From Hippopus hippopus (lineage: Eukaryota; Mollusca; Bivalvia; Cardiida; Cardiidae), in contig OX328097.1 in NCBI GenBank assembly GCA_946811185.2, forward strand, positions 32,821,627 through 32,885,626: a DNA stretch of 64,000 nt, read 5' to 3'. Below, piece by piece: positions 43,188-53,229 of this stretch. Below the pieces are notes generated by a model, which worked only from the letters and a program-made list of their open reading frames with translations, was not told the origin of the DNA and made no database searches. Position 1 is the stretch's first letter. Every line of letters begins with the position of its first letter. The translations under genes were made by a program, and so were the position numbers.

Positions 43188-43195
43188 TTAAGTTT

Positions 43196-43420
43196 TTACC
43201 CTCAGGGCGCTGAAAAAATTATTTGGATAACTTCCGCCAGGGAAAAAAAAACCTAATCATTGCAATTTCAAGACTTCTTTGGTAAGGATAATTAATTTTG
43301 TCAAATAAACGATGTTTTGTTCTGTTCTGATCATTGAAACCAATATCTAAGGGTAAAGGTAGAAGAACACACCTGCAAGTTCTTTGCAGTCTGATCTTAA
43401 TCTTGATTTACGGCAAATGT
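43196..43420. mobile_element. M2-like MITE, decayed
   Basis: TTTTTACCCTCAGGGCGCTG at the left and one core arm (TTTGCAGTCTGATCTTAATC) at 43382-43401. Confidence 0.45.
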
Positions 43421-43794
43421 AACTACAGTGATTCTTTGCTACACTGTGATGAATATACAAGTACATGTACAGGGTGCCCTATAAGTAAGGTAACACTTTT
43501 ATACATATATAACAAGGCTTTAAATTTCAGATGAAGAGTTACAAATATATATACATGTATGTAAAGCATGTAAGTTTTTTGTGTGAAAGTTTCAGTCAGT
43601 TTCATTACATTGCGCACTTTTATTTAGATTTCAAATCATAAATGCCCTTGTTGTCATTGGCGTCATTTTACTAATAAATGACGGTCTCTCCCTTCCTGTT
43701 GTCTGCACATGTCTGCAAACAAAGTATGCGTTTCTGGGCACTTGAACATGTCAGCTGTTTCACAAAGAGACCGCTGCGTAGTGAAAAACTAATT

Positions 43795-44054
43795 GAGCCA
43801 TGCTCTGTGAAAAAGGGGCTTAATGTATCGTGAAAAGTTTCGACCCAGGTCAGCCTGCGCAGTACGCGCAGGCTGACCTGGGTGGAAACTTTTCACTATT
43901 GGTCAAATTTCTATATGTCCAAGGACCAGTCTACCACATGACTAAGTCGGTTGTTAAAAAATGTGGCTGTTATGGATCCATTAGAATGTGATGGGTTGCT
44001 TGATATGATGGATTACGGAGATGCATTAAGCCCGCTTTTGCCAGAGTATGGCTC
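43795..44054. mobile_element. GC-hairpin MITE (family M3), complete, inside the mariner
   Basis: Terminal inverted repeats of 31 bp (GAGCCATGCTCTGTG ... GGGGCTTAATG against CATTAAGCCCGC ... GAGTATGGCTC). Central palindrome CAGGTCAGCCTGCGC ... GCGCAGGCTGACCTG (43846-43881). AATT on both sides may be the target duplication. The 72-codon frame here is an artefact. Confidence 0.88.
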
Positions 44055-44266
44055 AATTTTATGGTTTGTAATGCCATATATTATATTTCATGTGTCTATA
44101 TTTAGAAATGTTATGGGTAAAGAAATGTCGCAATTTAAGCTGGGGGGAATTATTTCCCCGTCACAGTGAATATTTTCCTCCTGCCGAAAATCTGGAACTA
44201 CTTTTTTAAGTTTTTTAAGTTTTTAAGTTTTAAAAGTGGCATAATCAGAGGAAATATAATATATAA

Positions 44267-44412
44267 TTTATTTCATCAGCTTGTGATTAATATGGGGAAA
44301 TATTTGCCTCAAAAGGGAAAGGTCCGCGAAAATACGGCACTCGTTGTTTTCGCATACCTTTCCCTTTTTCGGCAAATATTTCCCCATATTAACCACAAGC
44401 TGATGAAATAAA
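44267..44412. mobile_element. Near-perfect 146-bp palindrome inside the mariner
   Basis: Arms of about 65 bp: TTTATTTCATCAGCTTGTG at the left and its complement at the right, with AATATGGGGAAATATTTGCC in between, around a short loop at 44335-44346. Probably a small foldback MITE; it fits no other family here. Confidence 0.85.
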
Positions 44413-44479
44413 CTCTATGTCACTGTGTTATTGGGCCTTATGTCTTTCACTACATGATCATTTCCCAGCGTTACATATC

Positions 44480-44900
44480 GCTTTTGAACGACAAGTTGTT
44501 CCCACGCTCGAAAAAAAGTCCCCTACATTACAAAATACCTTTTTTTTTGTGCAGGATGGTGCTAAAGCACACACATTTCATACTGTGATGGACTTTGTAT
44601 ACGATAAGTTCAGTGATAGGGTAATGTCAAAACGATATTCGGAGGTAAAAGATTGCGGAATATTGTGGTCTGCACAGTCCTTACCTCAACCCATGTGATT
44701 TCTTCCTTTTGGGTCATTTAAAGTCAAAGAACAACAATCCGAAGCTAGACATCACAGACATGTTTTTAAAGAACATTAAATCTGAAATCAAGAGGATTGA
44801 CATTGGAATGCGTGCTAAAGTGATTGAAAATTTCTTTGTGTTTGTTCGGCATGGAAAGAGCATAAAAGGCCGTCACGTTCGAAACGTCATAAATTACTAA
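44480..44900 (+). pseudogene. mariner transposase, C-terminal part, frameshifted
   Basis: The frame to 44698 carries the second catalytic Asp (FVQDGAKAH, codon 44555-44557) and WSAQS. After a one-base shift near 44680 the sequence continues PYLNPCDFFLLGHLKSK, with the third catalytic Asp (44697-44699) in the mariner-type NPCDFFL context. About 46 residues separate the two Asp, against 34 in classic mariner (DD34D) and 41 in DD41D. The tail (RHGKSIKGRHVRNVINY) is the usual C-terminus. The first Asp and helix-turn-helix are missing. No activity is possible. Confidence 0.82.
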
Positions 44901-44985
44901 AATGACGCCAATGGCAACAAGATACCTCTGATTTAAAATCTGTATAAAATTGCATACTGTCATAAATGAAATGTCATTTTATGAA

Positions 44986-44987
<2 letters not shown>

Positions 44988-45038
<51 letters not shown>
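44988..45038. repeat. (CA)n microsatellite
   Basis: About 25 uninterrupted AC units, within the mariner just before its right end. Confidence 0.97.
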
Positions 45039-45042
<4 letters not shown>

Positions 45043-45312
45043 CTTACATATTTTAAATACACGGATAAATATTTCTATCTCTTCATCTGAAATTAAAAGC
45101 CGTATTATAAATTTACAAAACTGTTACCTTACTTTCCGGACACCCTGTACATGTAGTTTGGTGAAAGACACCCGCCTACAAAAGACTGATGCAAACAAAC
45201 ATTGTGCAAACTCCTTTTTTTCTTTGACTTTATCGCTGAATTTACAATGAAATCGATGGATGAACTAAGTAAGTGGACTATTATCAAATTTGTGAGTTTT
45301 TATACTTTCGTT

Positions 45313-45805
45313 ATTAACTTTACCAAACAGTCACGAATTTAACAACCTCGAGAAAGATTGCTTTTGGAAACTTTGTTGAAAAAGGAGAAAATACTGGTAA
45401 AAGACAGCCGAGCCCCGGTAGCTCAGTCGGTAGCGTACAGGACCTGGGAACAGGAGGTCGCTCGTTTGATCCCCGGCTCGACCAATCTCTTTCCGAGGAT
45501 TGCTGATAGTCATTGCGACAGGATTCATTCCTTTCTCACCGCTAACCATGGTTTTGACGATGGTTATACGGGAAAGCATCCAGTGGCTTGGAAAGAATGT
45601 TGTGCGGAGTACTGGTAAAAGAAACTCTAGGAAAGCATGGATAGGTGCACCGGCCGCCGCGATATAACTGAATGTTGAAAACAACGTTAAACGCCATACA
45701 ATCAACCAATCAATCAAATTTCAAAGACAAATTTTATCATTGGATTCACAGTTTTATTCTCGTCTGCAAATACGTTCAAAGTGGCCAAATTCAAGAGTTT
45801 GTACA
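45313..45805. mobile_element. M1 MITE split by a SINE
   Basis: Left arm 45313-45406 (TTAACTTTACCAAACAGTC ... AAAGGAGAAAATACTGG) and right arm 45723-45805 (CAAAGACAAATTTTATC ... GTCTGCAAATACGTTC) match the two halves of the family. The break is at the hairpin tip. Confidence 0.8.
45407..45722 (+). mobile_element. tRNA-derived SINE (S1) inserted in a MITE
   Basis: Head GCCGAGCCCCGGTAGCTCAG (A box) with a B box near 45466-45476 (GTTTGATCCCC). Body and tail as in other S1 copies, ending CAATCAACCAATCAATC. A 7-bp AAAGACA flanks it (45400-45406, 45723-45729). Confidence 0.9.
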
Positions 45806-46124
45806 TCTTAAAGCACATGATTACTATAAACTTCTGAGTGCTGCTTTGGTTCCGTAATCGCAGTAAAACCTTCATTCGATTATTTTCTCATTCTAATTCT
45901 TTTCATGTAAGCTTTTTATTCGTTTGTGAAAGTCAGACGACTGCGCTTAGAAATAACCACTTCGTTTAAGTAAGAGAGAAAGATCTTGTAAAATATTACG
46001 TAACGCTCTGTTTTGATTCATTTTTCCTCTCGCACAAGTGGATCACATTGCATATATAGAGAAGTTTGTGCCTCAGGCGCAGACTGAGTATGCAACATTA
46101 TGTGAAACAGTACAAATGAAACGC
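45806..46124. other. Unassigned stretch
   Basis: No gene or repeat landmark recognised. Confidence 0.4.
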
Positions 46125-46126
46125 TA

Positions 46127-46833
46127 TGGTGTCATATTTCTGCCACGAGATACGAGATGACTATTGGGATAAATTGTTAAAAAAAAAAAACTATCGCGAT
46201 AAATCTAAGTTTCCTGAAATTTTTATCTAGTGAAAAGTTTTCTGAAAAAATGTCACGATAAACTTTGTTATCTAGAAAATTTTACATTGATCAGTAAATA
46301 TTTTAACGCAGAATTTCTCATTCGCGCACGAAGCTGACATTCCAGATAAAATTATTGCGATAGATCAACCCGTTTCGCGATATCTATAAATAGAAAATTC
46401 ACTATTTGGATGAGCTCGGTGGTTTTTGACTTAACAAGATGGCGGTTAGTTAAAACTCGACTTATTTACAATTAAAGCTTAATTGTTAAATTTTGGCTCC
46501 ACATGAAATGAACTGAAGCCTGTTAAACACAAAGACGAGACTCGAAATGCCTCCTACAAACGACTTTAAAACCATTCAGGGAAAAGGAGAATCCATTAGG
46601 TTTGAGACGAAGATGTTCCGAAACTGTACCTATTTATAGATACTGTGAATATCAGTTGTAAGCACGAAAGCAAAAAAAAAGAAATTGTGATAAAAATGAG
46701 AATTATCGCGTTGACTTTTTTGTTAACTTTTTATTATCTAGATAATATTTCCAGGAAAGTTTGTTTTATTTCGATAGTTTTCTTAAATTATCGCAATATC
46801 TATCTCGTATCTCGTGGCAGAAATATACCACCA
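46127..46833. mobile_element. 707-bp TIR element with TA target (Tc1/mariner type, non-autonomous)
   Basis: Left end TGGTGTCATATTTCTGCC with ACGAGATACGAGAT; the right-end complement is TGGTGGTATATTTCTGCC with the same ACGAGATACGAGAT. TA flanks both ends (46125-46126, 46834-46835). The inside has no transposase but carries a consensus-like TATA box CTATAAATAG (46384-46393) and ATGGCGG in a YY1-type context (46435-46445). Confidence 0.82.
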
Positions 46834-46877
46834 TAAAATGCAGCTGGAAAAATATATGAACCATAAAACGGCAATGT

Positions 46878-47000
46878 TATTAAATCTTTACCAAACAACA
46901 AAACTTTGGGTTTGTCCAAATCCAAAGCATTTGCAGATAACGAAATAAATGTGGTGTAAAAGGTGTATTTTGTGTTTTCTATGATAGAAAAGGTTGTGTA
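46878..47000. mobile_element. M1 MITE, left half
   Basis: AAATCTTTACCAAACAAC, GTTTGTCCAAATCCAAAGC and ATTTGCAGATAACG identify the left terminus and arm. The rest is missing where SINE body sequence begins. Confidence 0.7.
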
Positions 47001-47004
47001 AAAT

Positions 47005-47550
47005 GAATTCTATACGAGGATTAATGATAGTCATTGCAACAGAATTCATTCCTCTCACCGCTTTTTCGACGATGTTTATGCTGGACAGCAAACAGTGGCT
47101 TGCAAAGAATGAGTTTTGAAGGAACGTAAGATCTAAGAGAGCTGAGCCCCGATAGCTCAGTCAGTAGCCTACAGGACTTGAGAATAGGAGGTAGCTGGTT
47201 CGATCCCCGGCTCGGCCAATTTCTTTTCGAGGATTGCTGATAGTCATCGCTACAGGATCCATTTCTCTTTTACCGCTGACCATTGTTTAAACGATAGTTA
47301 TGTGGGAAAGCAGCCAGTGGCTTGGAAAAAATATTGTGCGGAGTACTGGTAAAAGAAACTGCAGGAAAGCATGGATAGGTGCACTGGCCGCCGCGATATA
47401 ACTGAAATAATGTTGAAAACGGCGTTAAACACCATCCAATAAATCAATCAGATCTAAGAGACTCCATGAAACCATGGGAAGGTGCACAGGCAGCTGCGAT
47501 GTTACTGAACTTTTGTTGAAAACGGCTTAAAGCACTAGATACTCTATTAA
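47005..47550 (+). mobile_element. Older SINE (S1) split by a younger SINE
   Basis: Body sequence at 47005-47140 (GAGGATTAATGATAGTCATT ... AACAGTGGCTTGCAAAGAAT) continues at 47450-47550 (ACTCCATGAAACCATGGG ... GAAAACGGCTTAAAGCAC). The head is missing. Confidence 0.82.
47141..47449 (+). mobile_element. Younger tRNA-derived SINE (S1) with perfect 12-bp target duplication
   Basis: Head GCTGAGCCCCGATAGCTCAG and B box GGTTCGATCCCC; tail CCAATAAATCAATC. AGATCTAAGAGA stands at 47129-47140 and 47450-47461. The duplicated bases belong to the older SINE. Confidence 0.94.
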
Positions 47551-47579
47551 TCAAGTATCTTAACGGGTTACAATAAGGG

Positions 47580-48660
47580 TTTACCTATACTTTAACCCCA
47601 TGGGCACTTTCAGTCTAGGAAAGAGACCCAAGTATTTGCAATGTCCAGGTTGCTCTTTTCCAAAATGTCTCAGAAAAATGGACAGTATGGATCAAAGATC
47701 AGACTGCACGTTTGTGCAGTCTGATCTTTATCTACACAGACCACAAAATCAACCATAGTCTAGAAAGGTGAAGATATGCGCAGTGTATGAACAGCTCTAA
47801 GTATAAAATATATGATGGTTCAGCAAAGTTCATCAGGGTGAGTGATCAAGGTCATACTAAAACATCACGGTTAAACTCTTGTCCTGATACACGCAACGAA
47901 CGCTGTATTTTGTGGAGAACAAGATCAGACTGCACATTTGTGAAGTCCGATCTTGATCTGGTGTCCCGCCTCTCGTTGAATGGTTTCTATTACGTAAAAT
48001 CATCCCTCTATATTAAAAAACGTAACGAAATTCATAATATTTGTGACCATGAACAATGCGAAAGCAGAGAGAGATGCCTTACCTGCTAACCCTTATGGCT
48101 TCTTTTACAATTATAAGTGCCTTTTCGGCCGATGTAAATAAAGATCAGACATACTGTACAGAGCATGCAGTCTGATACTTGATGTGCACCGTCTGCTGAG
48201 TCACTCTGTACAAGAACAGCCTCGAAATTGCAGTAATTTTGGTGTTTTTTCTAGACTAAAAATGTCGGTTAGGGTTCCTGGACGAGTTATGGGCTAGAAG
48301 CCCATTTCTGTTTAATTGTATTTTTACAGACAATAGGAATGCCAAAGATGTTCGAAGTTTCATGGCAAGATATCCCACAATAAAAAGGATAGAGTAGATC
48401 AAAGATCAGATTGCACGAAAGGTTAAGTCTGATCTTGATAAGCATTTTCAACAAAATCGCATCTTAACATTGACGTTGGCGTGAAAGAAAAAAGGATTGA
48501 CTTTGACGGAGCTTAAGTCTACTTAACTCCTTAAGTTCCTTTCACACCTTTTTTTTTTCTTTGGAGCCAGTGTAGATCAAGATCAGACTACACAAAATAT
48601 GCGGTCTGATCTTTTATCTAGGCCGACTGCTTTGCAAAGACATTCTGAACAAAAAAGCAA
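47580..48660. mobile_element. Cluster of M2-type palindromes in decay
   Basis: At least five paired arms of the M2 core appear in 1 kb: 47685-47735 (AGACTGCACGTTTGTGCAGTCTGATC), 47928-47960, 48143-48180, 48398-48440 and 48573-48618. Termini (CTTTAACCC, ACCCTTATGG) are partly visible. Spacing of 180-270 bp suggests several old insertions in a row rather than a tandem array. A 100-codon frame across two of them is not a gene. Confidence 0.7.
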
Positions 48661-48731
48661 ACTTAAAGTTGTATTTATTTGGCTGATAGTACTGAACTGT
48701 AAATATCCGTTAAGTTCATCCAGCGTTTTAA

Positions 48732-48957
48732 TCCCTTTACCGCACAATTCCGATTTTTAACGACCTTAAGGAAAGAGGCTTTTGAAAACATTGTGAGAAA
48801 AGGAGAAAATGCTGGTAACCGGCATTTTCTACTTTTCTCACAATGTTTTCAAAAGCCGCTTTTACAGAGAATTCCCATCATTTGAGCTACATTTAATTTT
48901 TCGTCTGCAAATGCTTTCAATTTAAAACTGTCAACAATTTCGTCGTCTGGTACAGGG
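48732..48957. mobile_element. TTAA-type palindromic MITE (family M1)
   Basis: TTAA at 48728-48731. Ends TCCCTTTACCGCAC and GTCTGGTACAGGG. Hairpin GAGAAAATGCTGGTAACCGGCATTTTCTAC. Confidence 0.85.
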
Positions 48958-49079
48958 ATAAGACGGGTTAATATCTGGGGTAAGATATGCTGATTCAATA
49001 TATGATCAGTAAAGGTGATCTGTTTCGGATGATGGGCGGATGATGGGAGTTTAGATAAACAGGTTCGTGTGGTTTTAAT

Positions 49080-49285
49080 TTAAACCAGTTATCGCACAAT
49101 ATCTAAAGAAGAGGGCATTTGAAAACATTGTGCAGAAATGCTCTAAACCACAATTTATTTTCTTTTCACTCAATTTTTTTTTCACTTCAAAAAAGAAATT
49201 TCAGTTTTTTAATCACATCCAATCTGTCGCATGCATGGCCTTCCAATTTGGACAGGCCTAAAATATTGTGGTTTGGAAGGAGTTA
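49080..49285. mobile_element. M1 MITE, diverged
   Basis: AACCAGTTATCGCACAAT and GTTTGGAAGGAGTTAAC at the ends, arms CATTTGAAAACATTGTG and CTTCCAATTTGGAC. Hairpin largely lost. Confidence 0.65.
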
Positions 49286-49362
49286 ACATATTGTCTCCTG
49301 CAGAGGACTTTTGTCTTCTCGTCTGGCAGCAGGCGATTTTTCAAAAAACAACCTGAATTCAA

Positions 49363-49637
49363 GTTGATTGATTGATTGATTGTATATGTGTTTAACGTAG
49401 TTTTAAGCATTTTTTTTTTTTTTCAATTGTATCGCGGTGGCCAGTGCATCTATCAATGCTTTCCTGGAGTTTCTTTTACCAACACTCCAACCATTGTCGA
49501 CACAATGATCAGCGGTGAGAGGAATGAATCCTGTCGCACTGACTATCATCAGTCCTCGGAAAGAAATTGGCCGAGCCGGGCACCCCCTGTTCTCAAGTCC
49601 TGTGAGCTTACGACTAAGCTACCGGGACTCGGCGTAA
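49363..49637 (-). mobile_element. tRNA-derived SINE (S1) with 8-bp target duplication
   Basis: Minus orientation: tail TTGATTGATTGATTG, body (TCAATGCTTTCCTGGAG), head near 49565-49637 (CTAAGCTACCGGGACTCGG). GAATTCAA flanks it at 49355-49362 and 49638-49645. The body is shortened relative to other copies. Confidence 0.88.
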
Positions 49638-49645
49638 GAATTCAA

Positions 49646-49995
49646 AGACATGTATTCCCTGTTTTACAAAGATGCTCTGAGAGTCGTCCGATTTTTTTTT
49701 TTTTTTTAATTTGAAAACATCTTGGGAAAAGGAGAAAATGGTGGTCCCAACAATCGTTCAGGACTTAATTTTCATCTGTAAATCCTTTGAACCTAGACAA
49801 GTCTAAAATTTTGTCGTCTGGGAAAGACTTTACGAATCTTTCAGAATCGGAGGGCTTATCAGGTATTGAAGCGTTAACGGTGTTCACGACCCTGAGGTGG
49901 AAGGCTTTTGCCTTAGTGAGAAAAGGAAAAATGCTGGTAACTAGCATTTTCTCCTTTTTCACCACAATGTTTCTATTCTTAGTTATTGTTCAATT
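49646..49995. mobile_element. Two M1 MITE fragments
   Basis: A left piece (CCCTGTTTTACAAAG ... GAAAACATCTTGGGAAAAGG, 49660-49745) with arm 49765-49830, and a second hairpin (AAAATGCTGGTAACTAGCATTTTCTCC, 49926-49955). Confidence 0.65.
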
Positions 49996-50690
49996 TGCAC
50001 AAGCGTTACGCAGTAAAAATTATAGTTATAGAATGCTGCAAAACTGCAGCTGTCAGTGCAATAAAATAGTTTAACTGCTTAATGAATTAGTGTTCTAGTT
50101 TTAATTGCAAGTTAACATATTGTATGTTCGTTACAAATGGTTGTTACAATTTTGCTTTCACTTTTGATTAGTTTTGAAACATGCCTATGAAGTAAATTGG
50201 AAACCGTTTAATAATCAGGCTAAAGATGCCCAAAGAGGCTTAAGATTTTACGGTTTGCAGAGAGGTTGTTAAGAAGGAATTCATGGATAAAGGGCTTGTG
50301 ACATGTTTGACTTGTGATCAAGTTAAGCCTGCACACATCCTTTCTTCAGTCTTCAGTTTGGTCAAGAGTCAATATCTATTTATACCAATGTGATTTTTCC
50401 GTATTTTGTATTATTTGCATTGTTATTCCTGTGGCTTCTTTCTCATCCTACAAAAGTAATTGCTCACCAATGTCAATTTGCTTAATTAGTTGGCTGACAT
50501 TGAAAATTCATTGTTTGATATTGAAATGAAATTGAAATTTCATTGGTTAATATTGCTTCAGTCTAAAACGGTATAAGATGCGTCCGTTTCATGAAGAAGG
50601 CATGCGTAAGATGACTTTTGCCAAGCAAGAATAAATTGGTGGATCGGAAATCTTATTATATTTAGGTAAGTTTGAATTTTATATCGATTA
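49996..50690. other. Unassigned stretch
   Basis: AT-rich. A palindromic string around 50520-50545 (GATATTGAAATGAAATTGAAATTTCATTGG). No gene. Confidence 0.4.
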
Positions 50691-50697
50691 AATTTGT

Positions 50698-50945
50698 GTT
50701 TATTTATCGTCGCCACCGGATGCCAATATGGGCGACACCCTCCTGAAGGCTGTTAGTAAGTCTGGTTCTTTAACGTGCTCGGTGTGTATAGCACCGTCAC
50801 ACGGAACCACGTATTAACGTCTCATCCGAAAGACTATTAGTAATTGTAGATGGCCAGCCGTTGGAATCGAATCCACACCCTCAAGTGACCCAAAATATGA
50901 CGTTTACTAGCCCTACGCTCTACCACCTGAGCTGTATGGGCTGGT
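50698..50945 (-). mobile_element. tRNA-derived SINE, second type, well preserved
   Basis: On the minus strand the head reads CCAGCCCATACAGCTCAGGT (A box within CAGCTCAGGTGGTAGAGCG), with a B box GGATTCGATTCC about 50 bp on. The central part (GGATGAGACGTTAATACG, CACGTTAAAGAACC) looks like a conserved metazoan SINE domain, but I cannot name the family. The S1 body landmarks are absent. Confidence 0.75.
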
Positions 50946-51590
50946 CTGGATTTTATATGTTTTGAGATTATGAATTATTCTTTGATTTTTAGTAAGGTGA
51001 AAATTATTAAGGCAAAATCAATGTTGATTTACATTCATTGTATGTTTATACTTGAAATGTAATCAATGTCGAATTCGCTGTTCTGTATGTCATCAGTGGT
51101 ATAGGCAGACAAAATAATTGATAAATGAAAACATCGTGGCAAAAGTTGAATTGTTTAAAACTACGCTTGGGTCCTAAAAGTGACTTGGAATTAATTAAAG
51201 TGATGTTGCAGTTTGAAAACATTGTGGTAAAAGATTAAAGTATTGATTGTAAAATTTTTAGTATGAGAATTTTAGTGATGCTTTTTTAAAGGTACTTTGA
51301 AAAAATAGCGACAAAGATGTTTTGTTTATGATGATTTGGATTTGATAGGAGTTGTTGTATTATCTGATAATATTGTAACAAAAGTAATACGTAACAGAAG
51401 GAACTGTACCAGGTTTTGTTTAACGACGTATATCACAAATTTTTCAAATGGATAGACTTTTTTAAAAATTTGCAATATAAAGCTCACCATGTCCCTAGGA
51501 GATTATAGTAAAAAAAGATATATCGTCAGAAAACAGGGATGAAGGTCACAATGGAAGTTAATTTTTTCAAGGAAAAAAATAGGATAAAAG
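50946..51590. other. Unassigned stretch
   Basis: Has an M1-like phrase (GAAAACATTGTGGTAAAAG, 51215) without partner arm. No gene. Confidence 0.4.
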
Positions 51591-51591
51591 C

Positions 51592-51675
51592 TCATCAGAC
51601 ATAGTGGGAAAAGGAGAAATTGCTCATTAGGAGCGATTTCTCCTTTTTTCGAAATAATTTTCAAAGTGGAAGCGG
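51592..51675. mobile_element. M1-like hairpin remnant
   Basis: GGAAAAGGAGAAATTGCTC pairs with GAGCGATTTCTCCTTTTTTC around TTAG. Termini not seen. Confidence 0.65.
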
Positions 51676-51786
51676 CTATACTTCCACAGCTTTAAATTTT
51701 CTGCTTTTGTTTGCTTGTTTTGTGTGTAACGCCGAGTCAACAGTATTCTAATTATTTTACGGTGAGAGTTCACAGATCCATTATTA

Positions 51787-51813
51787 GCGGAATTGCTATA
51801 TAGCAAATCCGCT
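51787..51813. repeat. 26-bp near-perfect palindrome
   Basis: GCGGAATTGCTATATAGC and its mirror AATCCGC pair with one offset base. It could be the end of a TIR element whose partner end I did not find. Confidence 0.7.
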
Positions 51814-51814
51814 T

Positions 51815-53035
51815 ACTGTGATCGTTTTGGCCGGAACCAAATACATTATGCATAACGACGCATACGCGCTCACTTTCAGTTTTGCATGGCTGGTGTAAGG
51901 GGCGAACAACACAGATCTACAAATGATATTCAGCTCAGACTTTGAACAATTCATACAAATTATGTTTGATTTCTTTATCGAAATTTCGTCAAAACTACAA
52001 AAATTGTCAGTTTGAAATACTTTGAATACTTTAAATAACAAAGTTTGTTCTTTTTTTTTTTCATTAAATATTGCTATATGCGTATGAACACAGACTGCCC
52101 CCATTTTCATTCAAGAAATGTTCATTCACAACTTGTGTCGTCCGCTGCCGAAATAAACAAGGAGATTAAGCAATAATTTCTAAATGAAATTATATCTTTC
52201 AACTCTGTATTCTATCAAATATCTTTAACTGTTCAGATAGCTAGCTAGAATTTGGCCGTAAATAATTTAAAACCCTTTCGATAATGAATACACAGAACCC
52301 ATAAAGTCGATTCGGTACCTTGTTAGGTACCGCCCTTCGTATAGCACTATCGATGAATTTCCGAATTACGTTTAAAAAATGAAGATCGTGTAGTCTATCA
52401 AAAAAAAAAAGATATTTGACGTTTGAATTATGCAAGACTGCTTGCAAATTTCTCTCCAGTTATCGATGGGACATAAAGAAATCCTTCGTTCACAAACGGC
52501 CCCTATCAAGTACGAACCCGTGACATGAATTTATACTGAGGATTTTCGATGGGAAATCGTGTCCTTCTCAGTGAACTAGACATCCACTAACTTAACTTAA
52601 CATCCTGGACTTTGAGTCTCAGATACTCAATTATCTTCAAGGTGTAAAAGTCCATTCATAGTCCTTCTAAAATGCTTGAATTTTATTTTGTTACCTTTCA
52701 TGCAAAAGAATAAAAAAAGAATGCAGAATTTTCAGACAGATGTTCGATAAAGGGTCCACAGGAATACATCTTAGTCTAGATCTATAAGTCTTACTATTTG
52801 GACATGTAGATTTAAATGCTTTGATATATTTTTTATGCTTGAAGACTGAAGTAACATGTATACAGAGCAAGTTGAAAATATTTGTACTTTATTCAATAAA
52901 GTACATATTTATGATGAACTGCTGCTCAACCCATACTAGAGACGGTAACTGTGCTTCATGTAAACAGCAAGTAATTCAAACCTTAGAATGAAAGTATTCC
53001 TATAGTTTTTAAAGTTTTATAGAGGGACCAATTCC
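51815..53035. other. Unassigned stretch
   Basis: A 104-codon minus-strand frame (51796-52110) has no recognised motif or splice support. Otherwise nothing found. Confidence 0.4.
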
Positions 53036-53040
53036 TTTAA

Positions 53041-53225
53041 CCCATAGGCTGCTCAGTGCTACTCAAGGACTTTTTGCAGACAGTGTAGATCAAGACCAGA
53101 TTGCACCGAACTGATCTATACTGCCCAGTAAGGAGGTATTTTTCCCCCAAAAAATAACTTTGAAATAGAAATATTTGGATTTTTACTATCGACTTGAAAG
53201 TTTCATTTTTTTAAAGTAAAGGTCA
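53041..53225. mobile_element. M2 MITE, left half preserved
   Basis: TTAA at 53037-53040, then CCCATAGGCTGC and GTAGATCAAGACCAGATTGC. The second arm is short (CTGATCTATACTGCCC). Confidence 0.7.
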
Positions 53226-53229
53226 ATTT

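Larger units (their letters stand above)
43470..45147 (+). mobile_element. mariner-type DNA transposon, defective, with nested insertions
   Basis: Terminal inverted repeats of about 30 bp: left CAGGGTGCCCTATAAGTAAG, right complement CAGGGTGTCCGGAAAGTAAG. TA stands on both sides (43468-43469, 45148-45149), in ACATG/CATGT context. Length 1678 bp. The transposase C-terminal half is recognisable at 44480-44900. The N-terminal half is missing, and two palindromic MITEs occupy the space. Confidence 0.85.

Noticed and set aside
47787..48089. 100-codon frame
   Set aside because: It runs across two decayed M2 palindromes, so coding is very unlikely.
51796..52110. 104-residue minus-strand frame
   Set aside because: No recognisable domain, overlaps a palindrome at its end, and no splice or promoter support.
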